Positions 54,924-63,855 are shown, numbered from the stretch's first letter. The stretch: 64,000 bases of DNA from Roseovarius sp. SCSIO 43702 (GCF_019599045.1 NZ_CP080623.1:22501-86500), one strand, 5' to 3'. Program-made: numbers and translations. Notes: generated by a model not told the origin, from the sequence alone.

Positions 54924-56510
54924 TTACTTGCGCGATTCCGGCGCACTGTCGTCGATCCAGATATCCTCGTAGTTCTGGATCGCGAGTTCCGTCGCGTTGG
55001 CCTGCAAGCCGTGCACCCAGGGCTGATAGGCCATCACGGCCTTGTTGTAGTTGAAGAACCACATCGGCGCTTCATCCTGGATGATGTTGTTGGCCTGGCG
55101 CAGCAGGTCCGTGCGCTTCTCGGGATCGTTCTCGTCCCGCGCCTGCTCGTAGAGCTTGTCGAACTCCTCGTTGTCGAAGCGCCAGTAGTTGCCCGAGCTG
55201 ACCGGCGTGTCCGAGTGGAAGCTCGTCATGACCGCGAACGGATCCGGTCCCGACACGTTCGACCACATGAACGACTGGAAGTCACCCCCGGGCACGCGCT
55301 CGCCCAGAACGGATGCCTCGACCGGCTCGGCCGTGACGCGGATGCCCGCCTCGCGCAGCATCGGGATGATCGCCTCCACGATGGTCAGGCCCCAGCTCTC
55401 GTTCTGCGTCGCCGTGATCGTCACGTCGAACCCGTCGGGATATCCCGCATCGGCCAGAAGCTGCTTGGCCTTCTCCACGTCATACTCGTAGGGCTCGGCG
55501 CTCTCGTCATAGGCGGGCGACGAGATGGGCAGGAACCCCGTGGCGCGATAGGCCTTGTTCTTGACCAGCCGCTCGATGATCAGGTCGGTGTTGATCGCGT
55601 GGTTGAACGCCTGCCGCACCTCCTTCTTGCTGAACGGTTCGAACTCGGGATTGAAACCCACGTTGCGGGTATAGACCTCGGCCACCTCGAGGATGTGGTC
55701 CTTGAGGTTCGGATCGGCCTGGTAGGCCACGTATTGCGACGGCCCAAGGACCGACACGTCGATCTCGCCGTTGCGGAAGGCCACGTCACGCGCCGATGCG
55801 TCCGCAAGCAGGACGAGGTTCACCGTGTCGAGATAGGGTTTTCCCTCCTCGTAGAAATCCTCGTATTTCTCCACCACGATCTTGCTGCCGGGGATGTTCT
55901 CGACAAACTTGAACGGCCCCAGGCCGACGGGATTGGTCATGAACCCCTCGTCTTCGCCCGCACCCTCGGGATAGATCGCCGCGTTGACCCGCATCAGGTC
56001 GTAGCCCGGCTCGGTCTTGCCGGTGAAGGTGATCGAGAAGGTCTTGTCGTCGATCTTCTTCAGGCCCGCGATATTCTCGGAGGATCCGTCCTGAAACGCC
56101 TCGATCCCCTCGACATTGGTGAAATACCGCGCCGAGGCAAAGGAATTGTCCGGCGTCGCCATCCGCTTGTAGGAATAGATCACGTCGTCGGTGGTCAGTT
56201 CCTTGCCATTGTGGAACGTCGCGTCGCGCAGCGTGTAGGTGAAGGTACGTCCGTCATCCGAGACCTCGACATCCGTGGCCAGTTCGAGCTCGGGCTTTCC
56301 GGTCTCCGAGTTCCAGTCATAGAGACTGCGGTGAATGGCCTTCGCGGGGAACTCGTCCTGCACCGACGAGGACGACTGGATATCCATCGTCCCGAAGGTC
56401 GACCCGTAGGGCGCGGTGAAGTTGAGCGTGCCGCCGCTCTGCGGCTCCTGCGCCCAGACGCTCGTCGCGGCACCGATCATCAGTGCTGCGGATAATGTGA
56501 GTGCTTTCAT
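54924..56510 (-). CDS. dppA: peptide-binding periplasmic protein, DppA/OppA type
   Basis: A 528-residue substrate-binding protein of the SBP family 5. The signal peptide is MKALTLSAALMIGAATSVWAQ, then the core SGGTLNFTAPYGSTFGTMDIQ, DGRTFTYTLRDATFHNGKELTTDDVIYSYKRM, VRQAFNHAINTDLIIERL and the C-terminal EFDKLYEQARDENDPEKRTDLLRQANNIIQDEAPMWFFNYNKAVMAYQP. It would capture peptides or related solutes in the periplasm. AAGGAG is 9 bases before the ATG. It is 45 bases downstream of the amidohydrolase gene, so both likely share a transcript. Confidence 0.92.
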   Translation of the reverse strand: MKALTLSAALMIGAATSVWAQEPQSGGTLNFTAPYGSTFGTMDIQSSSSVQDEFPAKAIHRSLYDWNSETGKPELELATDVEVSDDGRTFTYTLRDATFHNGKELTTDDVIYSYKRMATPDNSFASARYFTNVEGIEAFQDGSSENIAGLKKIDDKTFSITFTGKTEPGYDLMRVNAAIYPEGAGEDEGFMTNPVGLGPFKFVENIPGSKIVVEKYEDFYEEGKPYLDTVNLVLLADASARDVAFRNGEIDVSVLGPSQYVAYQADPNLKDHILEVAEVYTRNVGFNPEFEPFSKKEVRQAFNHAINTDLIIERLVKNKAYRATGFLPISSPAYDESAEPYEYDVEKAKQLLADAGYPDGFDVTITATQNESWGLTIVEAIIPMLREAGIRVTAEPVEASVLGERVPGGDFQSFMWSNVSGPDPFAVMTSFHSDTPVSSGNYWRFDNEEFDKLYEQARDENDPEKRTDLLRQANNIIQDEAPMWFFNYNKAVMAYQPWVHGLQANATELAIQNYEDIWIDDSAPESRK

Positions 56511-56555
56511 TTTACTCTCCTTGCTGGTGGTTTGTTTGGTGTTTCGCCGCCCCCG

Positions 56556-58184
56556 TCACGAGTCGGTCCGATGCACGATCCTTCCTCCCAGCAGCGTCAT
56601 CACGCAATGGGTATCATGCAGGATCTCCTCCGGCTCCGCCGTGAGCATATCGCGCGAGAAGACCGCGATATCGGCAAGCTGACCGGGGATCAGGCGGCCC
56701 TTCTCGCCTTCGGCATTCTGCGAATAGGCGCCGTATTCCGTATAGGCGCGCAGCGCCTCCCCGATGGTCACGCGCTGGCCCTCGTCCATGACGGTGCCGT
56801 CCCATGTCTTGCGCGTGATCATGGTGTAGATATTCGGCCACGGGTCGGGCTTGCACACCGGCGCATCGCTTCCGGTCGAGGGGCGGAACCCCATGTCGGT
56901 CCACGTCCTGAGCGGATAGGCCGAATGCGCCCGGTTGCCCCCGAGGACCGAGGCATAGCTGTTGCCGAAATCGTAAAGGAACACCTGCTGCGGCGCCGGA
57001 ATGATGCCCGCGGCCTTCATCCGCTCGTGCTGGCCCGCGTCGGAATAGCCGCAATGCTCGATCCGGTGGCGGTGCCTGCGGTCGGGATGGGCGGCATTGG
57101 CCTTCTCGTAGGCGGTGATCAACTGTTCGATCGCCGCGTCCCCGATCGCGTGACAGGCCATCTGGTATCCCTGCCCGACATAGCGCAGCACGAGGTCGTC
57201 AAGCTCCGCGTCGCCCAGGATCTGAACGCCGGTCGTCGCATCCTCGCCGGCATAGGGCTCCTTCATCCACGCGGTCCGGCCCCCGGTGGACCCGTCGAGA
57301 AAAATCTTCACGCCGCCCACGCGCAGCATCTCGTCGCCCACGCCCGACACCAGGCCCGCCGCGTGACACTCCTCGACGATCGACGTCTCGGGATCGCCCA
57401 GGAGGACGAGCCAGACGCGAACCGGCAACCGCCCGTCGCGCTTGGCCAGGTGATAGGCCTGCATCTCGGCCATGCCCGCCGTCATCCCCGCCGCGGCCTC
57501 CATGCACGAGGTGATGCCCCGCGACAGAAGGTATTCCCCGGCCCGCTCGGCCGCGTCGATCAGCTCGTCCACGCTCGGGCGCGGCGGCGCATCGCGCAGG
57601 AGGCCCTGCGCGTTCTCGGCCAGCAACCCCGTCAGCCGCCCGTTCACCTTCTCGATCACGCCACCGGCGGGGGCCGGCGTGGTCTCGTCGATCCCGGCCA
57701 TTTCGAAGGCTTTCGAATTGCCCAGCGTCACATGCCCGCAGGCCCGCACCAGCACGACGGGCCGATCCGGCACGGCCTCGTCCAGTTCGCTGCGATCCGG
57801 GTGCCGCCCGATATCGAGCTTCACCTGGTCATAGCCCCGCGCCATCACCCAGCCACCCTCGGGCGTCTCCTCCGCCCGCTTGCGCAGGGCGGCTTGCAGG
57901 GATTTCAGCGTCGGATGCGCGTCCGGGCTCGCATCGACCCAGCTCATCGTCAGGCCAAGCGGCATCAGGTGCAGATGGTTGTCGTTGAGGCCCGGCGTCG
58001 CGAACCGTCCCCCGAGGTCCACGACCTCCGTATCGGGTCCGCGAAGCGCCATGATATCGTCGTCGCTTCCCGTCGCCAGGATCCGGTCCCCCCAGATCGC
58101 CAGCGCCGCGCAAACACCTTCATCGTGGCCCCGCCAGATCTTGCCATTATGCAGGATCACGTCGGCACTGATCGCCGCTGACAT
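56556..58184 (-). CDS. amidohydrolase family protein, YtcJ-like
   Basis: A 542-residue metal-dependent amidohydrolase of the YtcJ-like subfamily: ADVILHNGKIWRGHDEG, GRFATPGLNDNHLHLMPLG (metal HxH), RGITSCMEAAAGM, MACHAIGDAAIEQLI (metal His), RHRHRIEHCGY, and GSDAPVCKPDPWPNIYTMITR (catalytic Asp), then GRLIPGQLADIAVFS. It hydrolyses amide bonds of an unknown small substrate, probably taken up by the neighbouring DppABCDF. The ATG at 58184 has GGGGA about 8 bases upstream. Confidence 0.88.
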   Translation of the reverse strand: MSAAISADVILHNGKIWRGHDEGVCAALAIWGDRILATGSDDDIMALRGPDTEVVDLGGRFATPGLNDNHLHLMPLGLTMSWVDASPDAHPTLKSLQAALRKRAEETPEGGWVMARGYDQVKLDIGRHPDRSELDEAVPDRPVVLVRACGHVTLGNSKAFEMAGIDETTPAPAGGVIEKVNGRLTGLLAENAQGLLRDAPPRPSVDELIDAAERAGEYLLSRGITSCMEAAAGMTAGMAEMQAYHLAKRDGRLPVRVWLVLLGDPETSIVEECHAAGLVSGVGDEMLRVGGVKIFLDGSTGGRTAWMKEPYAGEDATTGVQILGDAELDDLVLRYVGQGYQMACHAIGDAAIEQLITAYEKANAAHPDRRHRHRIEHCGYSDAGQHERMKAAGIIPAPQQVFLYDFGNSYASVLGGNRAHSAYPLRTWTDMGFRPSTGSDAPVCKPDPWPNIYTMITRKTWDGTVMDEGQRVTIGEALRAYTEYGAYSQNAEGEKGRLIPGQLADIAVFSRDMLTAEPEEILHDTHCVMTLLGGRIVHRTDS

Positions 58185-58247
58185 TAGCGAATCCCCATCT
58201 GTCCCCCTTGTCGCCACGATCCTCGCGCGGCACTGTGAGGATCGCAA

Positions 58248-58269
58248 AGGAAATTCTGTTTCCTATAAT
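58248..58269 (+). promoter_or_regulatory. divergent promoter with inverted repeat and TATAAT
   Basis: AGGAAATTCTGTTTCCT (58248-58264) is an inverted repeat with 6-base arms, directly followed by a perfect TATAAT (58264-58269) 18 bases before the peptidase ATG at 58288. The transcript leader would be only about 12 bases. The repeat may be an operator controlling the peptidase or both divergent genes. Confidence 0.5.
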
Positions 58270-58287
58270 TTTATTTATGGTTCCGCC

Positions 58288-59289
58288 ATGACCCCATCTT
58301 CCGGCGCGCGCTCCCGCCTGCGCGATCACGGCATCGAGATCGGCCATCATCCCACCGGGCCGCTCAACGCGATCACCGATGTGCCCGGTGTCATGGTCGG
58401 GCATTGCACCCTGATCGAAGGCGACCGGACACGCACGGGCGCCACCGCCATCTTGCCGCATCCCGGCAACGTCTTCGCGCGCAAATGTCCCGCCGGCCTT
58501 GCCGTGCTGAACGGCTTCGGCAAGTTCGCCGGCGCCACGCAGATCGCCGAGCTGGGCGAGATCGAAACGCCCATCCTGCTCACCAACACGCTCGCCACCG
58601 GCCGCGCGATCGAGGCGCTCATCGCGCACACTCTGGCCCAGCCCGGCAACGAGAGCGTGACCTCGATCAACGCCGTCGTGGGCGAGACGAACGATTCACG
58701 GCTCAACGACATCCGCGCATCGCGCCCGACGGTCGCGGAGATGCGCAAAGCACTCGATTCCGCCGAAACAGGGCCTGTTTCGGAAGGGGCCGTCGGCGCG
58801 GGAACCGGCACCGTGGCCTTCGGCCTGAAAGGCGGGATCGGCACCGCCTCGCGCCGCGTGTCGGGGCACATGCTGGGCGTGCTCGTGCAGTCGAACTTCG
58901 GGGGATCGCTGCGTATCGACGGCAGGCCGGTGCCACACGCACCCACGAAGGCCGATGCCGACGGCTCCATCGTCATCGTGCTCGCCACCGACGCACCCCT
59001 CTCGGCGCCCGGCCTGACCCGGCTCGCCCGTCGCGCATTCGGCGGCCTTGCCCGCACCGGCGCGGCGCTGAGCCACGGCTCGGGCGACTACGCGCTGGCC
59101 TTCGCCACACCGCCGCGCGATCCGGCCGCCCTGCCACAGTCCGACCTCTCGCCGTTCTTCGAGGCCGCCATCGAAGCCACCGAGGAAGCCATCGTCAATT
59201 CGCTTCTCATGGCCCTCGACATGACGGGTTTCGACGCCTCCCGCACCGCCGGGACCAGCGTGAAGGCGCTTCGCCTTCCGGCGACGTAA
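58288..59289 (+). CDS. P1 family (S58, DmpA-like) aminopeptidase
   Basis: A 333-residue P1-family peptidase. TDVPGVMVGHCTLI and TPILLTNTLATGR are typical, and KADADGSIVIVLATDAPL holds the autoprocessing/catalytic Gly-Ser (S227). Members cleave N-terminal residues, some of D- or beta-amino acid peptides (DmpA, BapA). It is divergent from the amidohydrolase and dpp operon, so it likely hydrolyses what that system imports. It has no signal peptide, so cytoplasmic action is likely. Confidence 0.88.
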   Translation: MTPSSGARSRLRDHGIEIGHHPTGPLNAITDVPGVMVGHCTLIEGDRTRTGATAILPHPGNVFARKCPAGLAVLNGFGKFAGATQIAELGEIETPILLTNTLATGRAIEALIAHTLAQPGNESVTSINAVVGETNDSRLNDIRASRPTVAEMRKALDSAETGPVSEGAVGAGTGTVAFGLKGGIGTASRRVSGHMLGVLVQSNFGGSLRIDGRPVPHAPTKADADGSIVIVLATDAPLSAPGLTRLARRAFGGLARTGAALSHGSGDYALAFATPPRDPAALPQSDLSPFFEAAIEATEEAIVNSLLMALDMTGFDASRTAGTSVKALRLPAT

Positions 59290-59296
59290 TATAAGA

Positions 59297-59318
59297 AAAG
59301 AGGCGCAATCGCGCGCCT
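59297..59318 (-). terminator. convergent terminator hairpin
   Basis: AGGCGC and GCGCCT pair around a 6-base loop between the peptidase stop and the stop of the convergent exported-protein gene. On the minus strand it is followed by CTTTTCTT, a usable T-rich tail; on the plus strand by TCTCCC only. Confidence 0.65.
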
Positions 59319-59343
59319 TCTCCCGCTCGATTCGCGACCCCGT

Positions 59344-59871
59344 TTAGCGGCGCGCGACCTCGTATCCGTACTTGCCCAGGCAGCGCTGGCGATAGATCAC
59401 CCTGCGATACTCGCCATTTCGGTTGAGCGCGCGCACGGCGCAGCGCTCGGGCAGGCTGTTGGTGTAGGCATAATGCCGGTTGAGACAGTGACGCCCGAAG
59501 CCGCGCACCGCGCCGCGCCGCGTCTCGCCCCGCACGAGGCAGCGACCAGGCAGCAGCTTGCGCCGCACCTCCTGCGGCAGGGGCCGCGCATGGCCGTGCT
59601 TGTCCGACCAGCCCTTGCTGTGTCCGTAGGCATGGCCCCGGTTGCCCGGCACGCCGTGGCCGTAATCGTGCGCGCGTTGCCGACGCTCGCGTTTCTTCTT
59701 CTTGTTGGCATCCGCGATGGCCGCACCGATGATCGCGACGGCCGCGATCCCGGCGATCCACTGCGCGGCCTCGCGATTGTCGGCGCGCGCCGGCACGGTG
59801 CTGAGACCCGTCACCACCAGCGCCACGACCGAGATGAGGACGATGAACTTCGTCTGAATGCGATCTCTCAT
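59344..59871 (-). CDS. basic exported protein of unknown function
   Basis: A 175-residue protein. A signal peptide (FIVLISVVALVVTGLSTVPARADN) is followed by a second hydrophobic stretch (WIAGIAAVAIIGAAIADAN), a very basic KKKKRERRQRAHDYGHG run, then a Gly/His-rich part and a cysteine-containing C-terminus (GRHCLNRHYAYTNSLPERCAVRALNRNGEYRRVIYRQRCLGKYGYE) with repeated Arg/Tyr/Cys. I do not know the family. It is probably a periplasmic or envelope protein that binds acidic polymers or metal. GGAAAGGATCGG precedes the ATG. Confidence 0.6.
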   Translation of the reverse strand: MRDRIQTKFIVLISVVALVVTGLSTVPARADNREAAQWIAGIAAVAIIGAAIADANKKKKRERRQRAHDYGHGVPGNRGHAYGHSKGWSDKHGHARPLPQEVRRKLLPGRCLVRGETRRGAVRGFGRHCLNRHYAYTNSLPERCAVRALNRNGEYRRVIYRQRCLGKYGYEVARR

Positions 59872-60065
59872 GATCCGATCCTTTCCGGGAACGATGTCCC
59901 TGTTGGCTCTCCCTGCCCGGCGACGCGTGAGGCCGCGGGCATCGATGGATCAATTCTCGGGCGGGCCGCACCGGACAGGCAATATCCCGGCCCCGTTATC
60001 GGATAACGTCCCCTTTGCCGGCATCGGATATTGAATAGCCGCGCGAGCTCGCGCATCTTCGGGCC

Positions 60066-60299
60066 ATGAAACACATGACCTTCCTCCTCGCCCTCGTCTC
60101 CGTGCTCATCGGCGCACCCGCCCATGCCGGATGCCGGGTGGAATACAAGGCCAAGCGCGACAACCCGCTCGAGCTTTACTATGATGTGGCCCAGATCGAC
60201 GGGCCCTGCACTGTCGCGGCGGCCACCGAGGCGTTGCAGGCCCGGCTCGCGGCGGCCGGCCTGACCCTGCTCAAGGTCCTGTCGGTCTCCGAGACCTGA
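60066..60299 (+). CDS. small exported protein
   Basis: A 77-residue protein with a signal peptide (MKHMTFLLALVSVLIGAPAHA) and a 56-residue mature part, GCRVEYKAKRDNPLELYYDVAQIDGPCTVAAATEALQARLAAAGLTLLKVLSVSET, with two cysteines that could form a disulfide. I do not recognise a family. It starts a three-gene operon with the membrane winged-helix gene 14 bases downstream. It could be a periplasmic partner or signal for that protein (inference). Confidence 0.6.
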   Translation: MKHMTFLLALVSVLIGAPAHAGCRVEYKAKRDNPLELYYDVAQIDGPCTVAAATEALQARLAAAGLTLLKVLSVSET

Positions 60300-60313
60300 C
60301 GCGCGGAGGGCCC

Positions 60314-61018
60314 ATGCAAGAGACCACGACCACCGCCGCCGAGGCGCGCAAGTCGGGCAACCGTGTCGTCATCATCGGCGTCGCGGCCATCGTCGCGATC
60401 CTGACGCTCGCGGCGGTCTTCATCTTCGTCTCGCTGCCCGACGCCAACGCTTTCAACGCGCGGGTCGAGCGGATCTTCGTCGAGAACGACGCGCTCACGT
60501 CGGACGCCGAGATCAAGCTGCTCGAGATCCTCGCACTGTCCGGCACCGCCTTCTCGGAGACGCTGGTCAGCTACCGGATGGTCATCTTCGTGCTGCTGGT
60601 TTTCGCCGCCTCGCTGCTCATCGCGGCGGTGGTGTTCCTCATCATGCTCATCGCGCTCAACCGCCGCATGGCCCAGATCGAACGATCCGGCATCCAGGTC
60701 AGCTCGCTCCTCATCAGCCGCTCCGAAAAGGCGGTCTATCTCAACAACATGGGCTTCAAGCTCACCGACGCCGCGCTCGAGACCCTCTCGGTGCTGGCCG
60801 AGGCGCGGATGGACGGCGACATTCTCTCGGGCGCCGAGATCGAGGCGATGATCTCGGGCCGCTCCGCCGCCGATTGCGAAGAGGCCGCCGGCGCCACCCG
60901 GATCAAGCGCCTGCGCGACACGCTGGGCAACCAGCTCGTGAGCGAGTTGCTGGTCAAGAACATCGCACGGCAGGGCTACGTGCTCGCCATCGACAAGGAC
61001 GTGATAAGGGTGATCTGA
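60314..61018 (+). CDS. two-helix membrane protein with C-terminal OmpR-like winged helix
   Basis: A 234-residue protein. Hydrophobic helices at about 18-40 and 88-115 flank a short loop (41-87). RR at 117-118 after helix two places the C-terminus in the cytoplasm. Residues about 140-234 resemble the OmpR/ToxR winged helix: AVYLNNMGFKLTDAALETLSVLAE, ILSGAEIEAMI, RIKRLRDTLGN and the terminal VKNIARQGYVLAI, a match to the usual RxxLRxxLG...VxGxGYxL end. In ToxR-type proteins the winged helix is N-terminal; here it follows the membrane segments. GGAGGG precedes the ATG by 6 bases. Whether it binds DNA is untested. Confidence 0.65.
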   Translation: MQETTTTAAEARKSGNRVVIIGVAAIVAILTLAAVFIFVSLPDANAFNARVERIFVENDALTSDAEIKLLEILALSGTAFSETLVSYRMVIFVLLVFAASLLIAAVVFLIMLIALNRRMAQIERSGIQVSSLLISRSEKAVYLNNMGFKLTDAALETLSVLAEARMDGDILSGAEIEAMISGRSAADCEEAAGATRIKRLRDTLGNQLVSELLVKNIARQGYVLAIDKDVIRVI

Positions 61019-61488
61019 TGACACGCGACCACAGGCCATATCTCGACCGCTGCCTCGAACTTGCCACCGAGGCGGTCGAGGCGGGAGATCATCCCTTCGG
61101 TTCGGTCCTCGTGGCCGAGGACGGCACGATCCTCCACGAGGATCGCAACCGCGCCAATTCGCTCGACCCCTGCCATCACCCCGAGATCGCGCTCGCGCGC
61201 TGGGCGGGGCGCAACCTCGATCCCGACGCGCGCCGCCGGGCGACCGTCTACACCTCCGGTGAACATTGCCCGATGTGCGCGACGGCGCACGCGCTGGCGG
61301 GGCTCGGTCCGATCGTCTACGCCACCTCCTCCGAACAGCTTCGCGCCTGGTCGCAGGAGTTGGGCGCCGCCCCGCCCGCCTTCACGCCGCGCCCGATCCC
61401 CGAGGTCGCGCCGGACATCCCCGTCACGGGTCCCTTCGACGCCTATGCCGAACCCATCCGCGCCCTCCACGCGCGCAGCAGGCGTTAG
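61018..61488 (+). CDS. CMP/dCMP deaminase-like zinc protein
   Basis: A 156-residue cytidine/deoxycytidylate-type deaminase fold: HHPEIALARWAGRN gives H54-x-E56, and TSGEHCPMCATAHALAGLGPIVYATSS gives the PCxxC zinc ligands (C84, C87). FGSVLVAEDG is the N-terminal strand. It deaminates an unidentified base or nucleoside (guanine, cytosine or tRNA-like substrates are known in the family). It overlaps the winged-helix gene by one base (TGATG), an unexpected coupling. It is not TadA-like enough at the C-terminus to call tRNA deaminase. Confidence 0.82.
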   Translation: MTRDHRPYLDRCLELATEAVEAGDHPFGSVLVAEDGTILHEDRNRANSLDPCHHPEIALARWAGRNLDPDARRRATVYTSGEHCPMCATAHALAGLGPIVYATSSEQLRAWSQELGAAPPAFTPRPIPEVAPDIPVTGPFDAYAEPIRALHARSRR

Positions 61489-61500
61489 CCCTCAAGGGGA

Positions 61501-62541
61501 TCAGAGCCACCCTTCCAGCGTCTCCAGGTAGGGACGCACATCGCCGATGCACCGCGCCACCCAGTCGGCATCGTAATACGTATCGAGATACCGCTCGCCC
61601 CCGTCGCACATGAGCGTCACGACCGATCCGCGCTCGCCCCGCGCGACCATGTCCCGCGCCACCTCGAGCGCGCCCCACAGGTTCGTCCCCGTCGATGCCC
61701 CCGCCTTGCGCCCGATCAGCCGCTCGAGCCAGTGGATCGCCGCCACGCTCGCCGCGTCGGGCACCTGCATCATGTCGTCGATCACATCGGGCTGAAACGA
61801 TTTCTCGACCCGTGGCCGCCCGATCCCCTCGATGCGGCTCGAACATTGCGCAACAAGCTCGGTATCGCCTGTCCTGTAGCTGTCGTAGAAAACCGAATTC
61901 TCCGGGTCGACCACCACCAGCCGCGTGTCGAAGCCCCGGAACCGGACGTAACGGCCCAGCGTGGCCGAGGTGCCACCCGTGCCGGCACTCATGACGATGG
62001 TATGCGGTACCGGCCGCGCCTCCCGCTCCATCTGGCGGAATATGCTCTCGGCGATGTTGTTGTTGCCCCTCCAGTCCGTCGCCCGCTCGGCATGAAGGAA
62101 CTGGTCCATGAAATATCCGCCCGTTTCCCGCGCGAGCGCGACCGCCGCATCATGCATCTCGGGCGCGCTGTCGACGAAATGACACTCGCCGCCGTTGAGC
62201 GTGATGTTGGCGATCTTGCTCTGCGCCGTGCTCTTGGGCATCACCGCGATGAAGCGCAGCCCCAGCATCCGCGCGAAATACGCCTCCGACACCGCCGTGC
62301 TGCCCGAGGACGCCTCCACGATCACCGTCTCCGGCCCGATCTTCCCGTTGCACAGCGCATAGAGGAAAAGCGACCGCGCCAGCCTGTGCTTGAGACTGCC
62401 GGTCGGATGGGTGCTCTCGTCCTTGAGGTAGATATCCACCCCCTCGAGCTTCGGCAGATCGAGCTTGAACAGATGCGTATCCGCCGAGCGGTGATACTCC
62501 GCCTCGATCTTCGCCACCGCGTCTGACACCCAACTGCGCAT
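61501..62541 (-). CDS. PLP-dependent cysteine synthase-like enzyme
   Basis: A 346-residue tryptophan-synthase-beta-fold enzyme. The PLP lysine is K51 in [42 protein letters not shown] is the substrate loop; [18 protein letters not shown] is the phosphate loop; [16 protein letters not shown] is near the end. The sequence is closer to cysteine synthase / cystathionine beta-synthase-like desulfhydrases (Cds1-like, as I recall) than to CysK. It may make or degrade cysteine or H2S. GAGGAG precedes the ATG by about 9 bases. Confidence 0.82.
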   Translation of the reverse strand: MRSWVSDAVAKIEAEYHRSADTHLFKLDLPKLEGVDIYLKDESTHPTGSLKHRLARSLFLYALCNGKIGPETVIVEASSGSTAVSEAYFARMLGLRFIAVMPKSTAQSKIANITLNGGECHFVDSAPEMHDAAVALARETGGYFMDQFLHAERATDWRGNNNIAESIFRQMEREARPVPHTIVMSAGTGGTSATLGRYVRFRGFDTRLVVVDPENSVFYDSYRTGDTELVAQCSSRIEGIGRPRVEKSFQPDVIDDMMQVPDAASVAAIHWLERLIGRKAGASTGTNLWGALEVARDMVARGERGSVVTLMCDGGERYLDTYYDADWVARCIGDVRPYLETLEGWL

Positions 62542-62602
62542 TGTCGCACTCCTCGAAGGTTCGGTTGTGGCTCTATCATTCGGGGGATGGGTGAGGAAGG
62601 GC

Positions 62603-62622
62603 GGGGAGCGGCTTTGCTCCCC
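62603..62622. repeat. hairpin in AT-richer region
   Basis: GGGGAGC and GCTCCCC pair perfectly around a 6-base loop, between the cysteine synthase start and the orphan gene stop. There is no T-run. It may be the end signal of the orphan gene or an upstream structure for the enzyme. Confidence 0.35.
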
Positions 62623-62758
62623 TTGCGCTCGATGTATGTGGTCTCAGCTCTTGGCTATTGGAGTGAAAGCTACTTTACGCCCAAAGCAGCAGATGCCGCG
62701 GATTACAAAAAAGTCGGCTTTTCACCCAAGTGCTTTGGTGCCCGTCCGATAAGAATGT

Positions 62759-63604
62759 CTAATCAGTTTGGAAAAAGGTTTCTGGAAACCCTGAAGCTTT
62801 GACGGCATCCCGCCGATTTCGAAAAGATACAAAGTCGTCCATGATGTCTCCAAGTTGATCTGTGATTGTGAACAAAAACCCGTCTTGAGTTTCCGCTGTG
62901 TTTACGACCATATCTTTAAGGCTTCGTCGGTCGTACTGACCATCGAAGTTGGACCCCAGCCATGTAGCCCAGGTCAGTTCCGGAAGTTGACGGAATGTCT
63001 TGAGATTGGGGTCGCCCGGCCCCGGAGGTCTACGAATTCCATATGGATCAATACTGTAAGTAAATGCCTGCTGACCGTGGATTCCTTCCCGTTGATAGAG
63101 CGAACGTTTGTCGGGACCGAACCCGGATGTTTCGTCCGGGCAATATAGGTGAAGCATTCCATGCGCTGCCTTTGTCAGAAGGCAGAGTCGTCGAAACAAT
63201 TCAAGCCAATCTACGCGTGCGCGCCATTCAGAATGCAGTACCAAAGCCTCCGCTTGGTTCGAGAATTTGATACCACGGTGTATGATCTTGCCTTTGTTTT
63301 TGATTGCAGACCGGCGTGTCCATTCCACGCCCATGTTAATACCCGTCGATTCACGTTTCCCGCACCGCCCTTGCGAGGTGTAAATCTGCCGGTCATTTCG
63401 CCAAAGTGCAGCGAAGTCCTCGATTGACGTCACACTCGCCGACAACGTCCCAAGCCATCCTGCCCGTTGCGGTAATAGTCGCGGCTCAATTTGACTGATC
63501 AGTGAATAGAGGTCTGCTCCAAACCCATCAGAGTTCAGATCATGAAAGGTCGTCAAAGCGAGAATGACATACGGCTTCATGGCGATGTGTCCACAGACGC
63601 GCAT
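62759..63604 (-). CDS. orphan protein with immunity-protein-like C-terminus
   Basis: A protein of up to 281 residues; an internal ATG at 63580 (MKPYVILAL) is an alternative start. Base composition is lower in GC than its neighbours. I recognise no certain family. The C-terminal part LPELTWATWLGSNFDGQYDRRSL...FLFTITDQLGDIMDD...ASGFPETFF follows the pattern of Imm52-like immunity proteins (W..(F/L)GP-like, then a glycine-rich strand and a terminal aromatic). No toxin gene is adjacent, so this is a weak inference. Codon use and composition suggest horizontal transfer. Confidence 0.5.
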   Translation of the reverse strand: MRVCGHIAMKPYVILALTTFHDLNSDGFGADLYSLISQIEPRLLPQRAGWLGTLSASVTSIEDFAALWRNDRQIYTSQGRCGKRESTGINMGVEWTRRSAIKNKGKIIHRGIKFSNQAEALVLHSEWRARVDWLELFRRLCLLTKAAHGMLHLYCPDETSGFGPDKRSLYQREGIHGQQAFTYSIDPYGIRRPPGPGDPNLKTFRQLPELTWATWLGSNFDGQYDRRSLKDMVVNTAETQDGFLFTITDQLGDIMDDFVSFRNRRDAVKASGFPETFFQTD

Positions 63605-63782
63605 CTAGTTAGTATTTTCATTGAAGAGCATCCAAATCAGTCTGGCAGCAAAATGCAGCTATCAATGGGGCCTCTCAAGGGAGAAAGCAGATTGTTTCCC
63701 CAGAAACCTTTCAAAGCTAACGTTGCTTTTCGCAGCGTATACGTCTGCTCCGTCTCGCAAAGCTGACTTTCTCCACCTTCAA

Positions 63783-63818
63783 GTAAAAGAGCCGCGAGGC
63801 TCTCACCCCGCGGCTCTT
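63783..63818 (-). terminator. terminator of clpB
   Basis: AAGAGCCGCG and CGCGGCTCTT form a 10-base-pair stem around a 12-base loop; on the minus strand the stem is followed by TTTACTT. It lies 38 bases after the clpB stop. On the plus strand TTCTTCTTGG follows, so it may work in both directions. Confidence 0.75.
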
Positions 63819-63855
63819 CTTCTTGGCTTAAAAACTCACATTACGACGCACGCCG

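Noticed and set aside
62567..62802. Small frames on the plus strand in the AT-richer segment
   Set aside because: They are short, overlap each other, have no ribosome binding site and no recognisable sequence.
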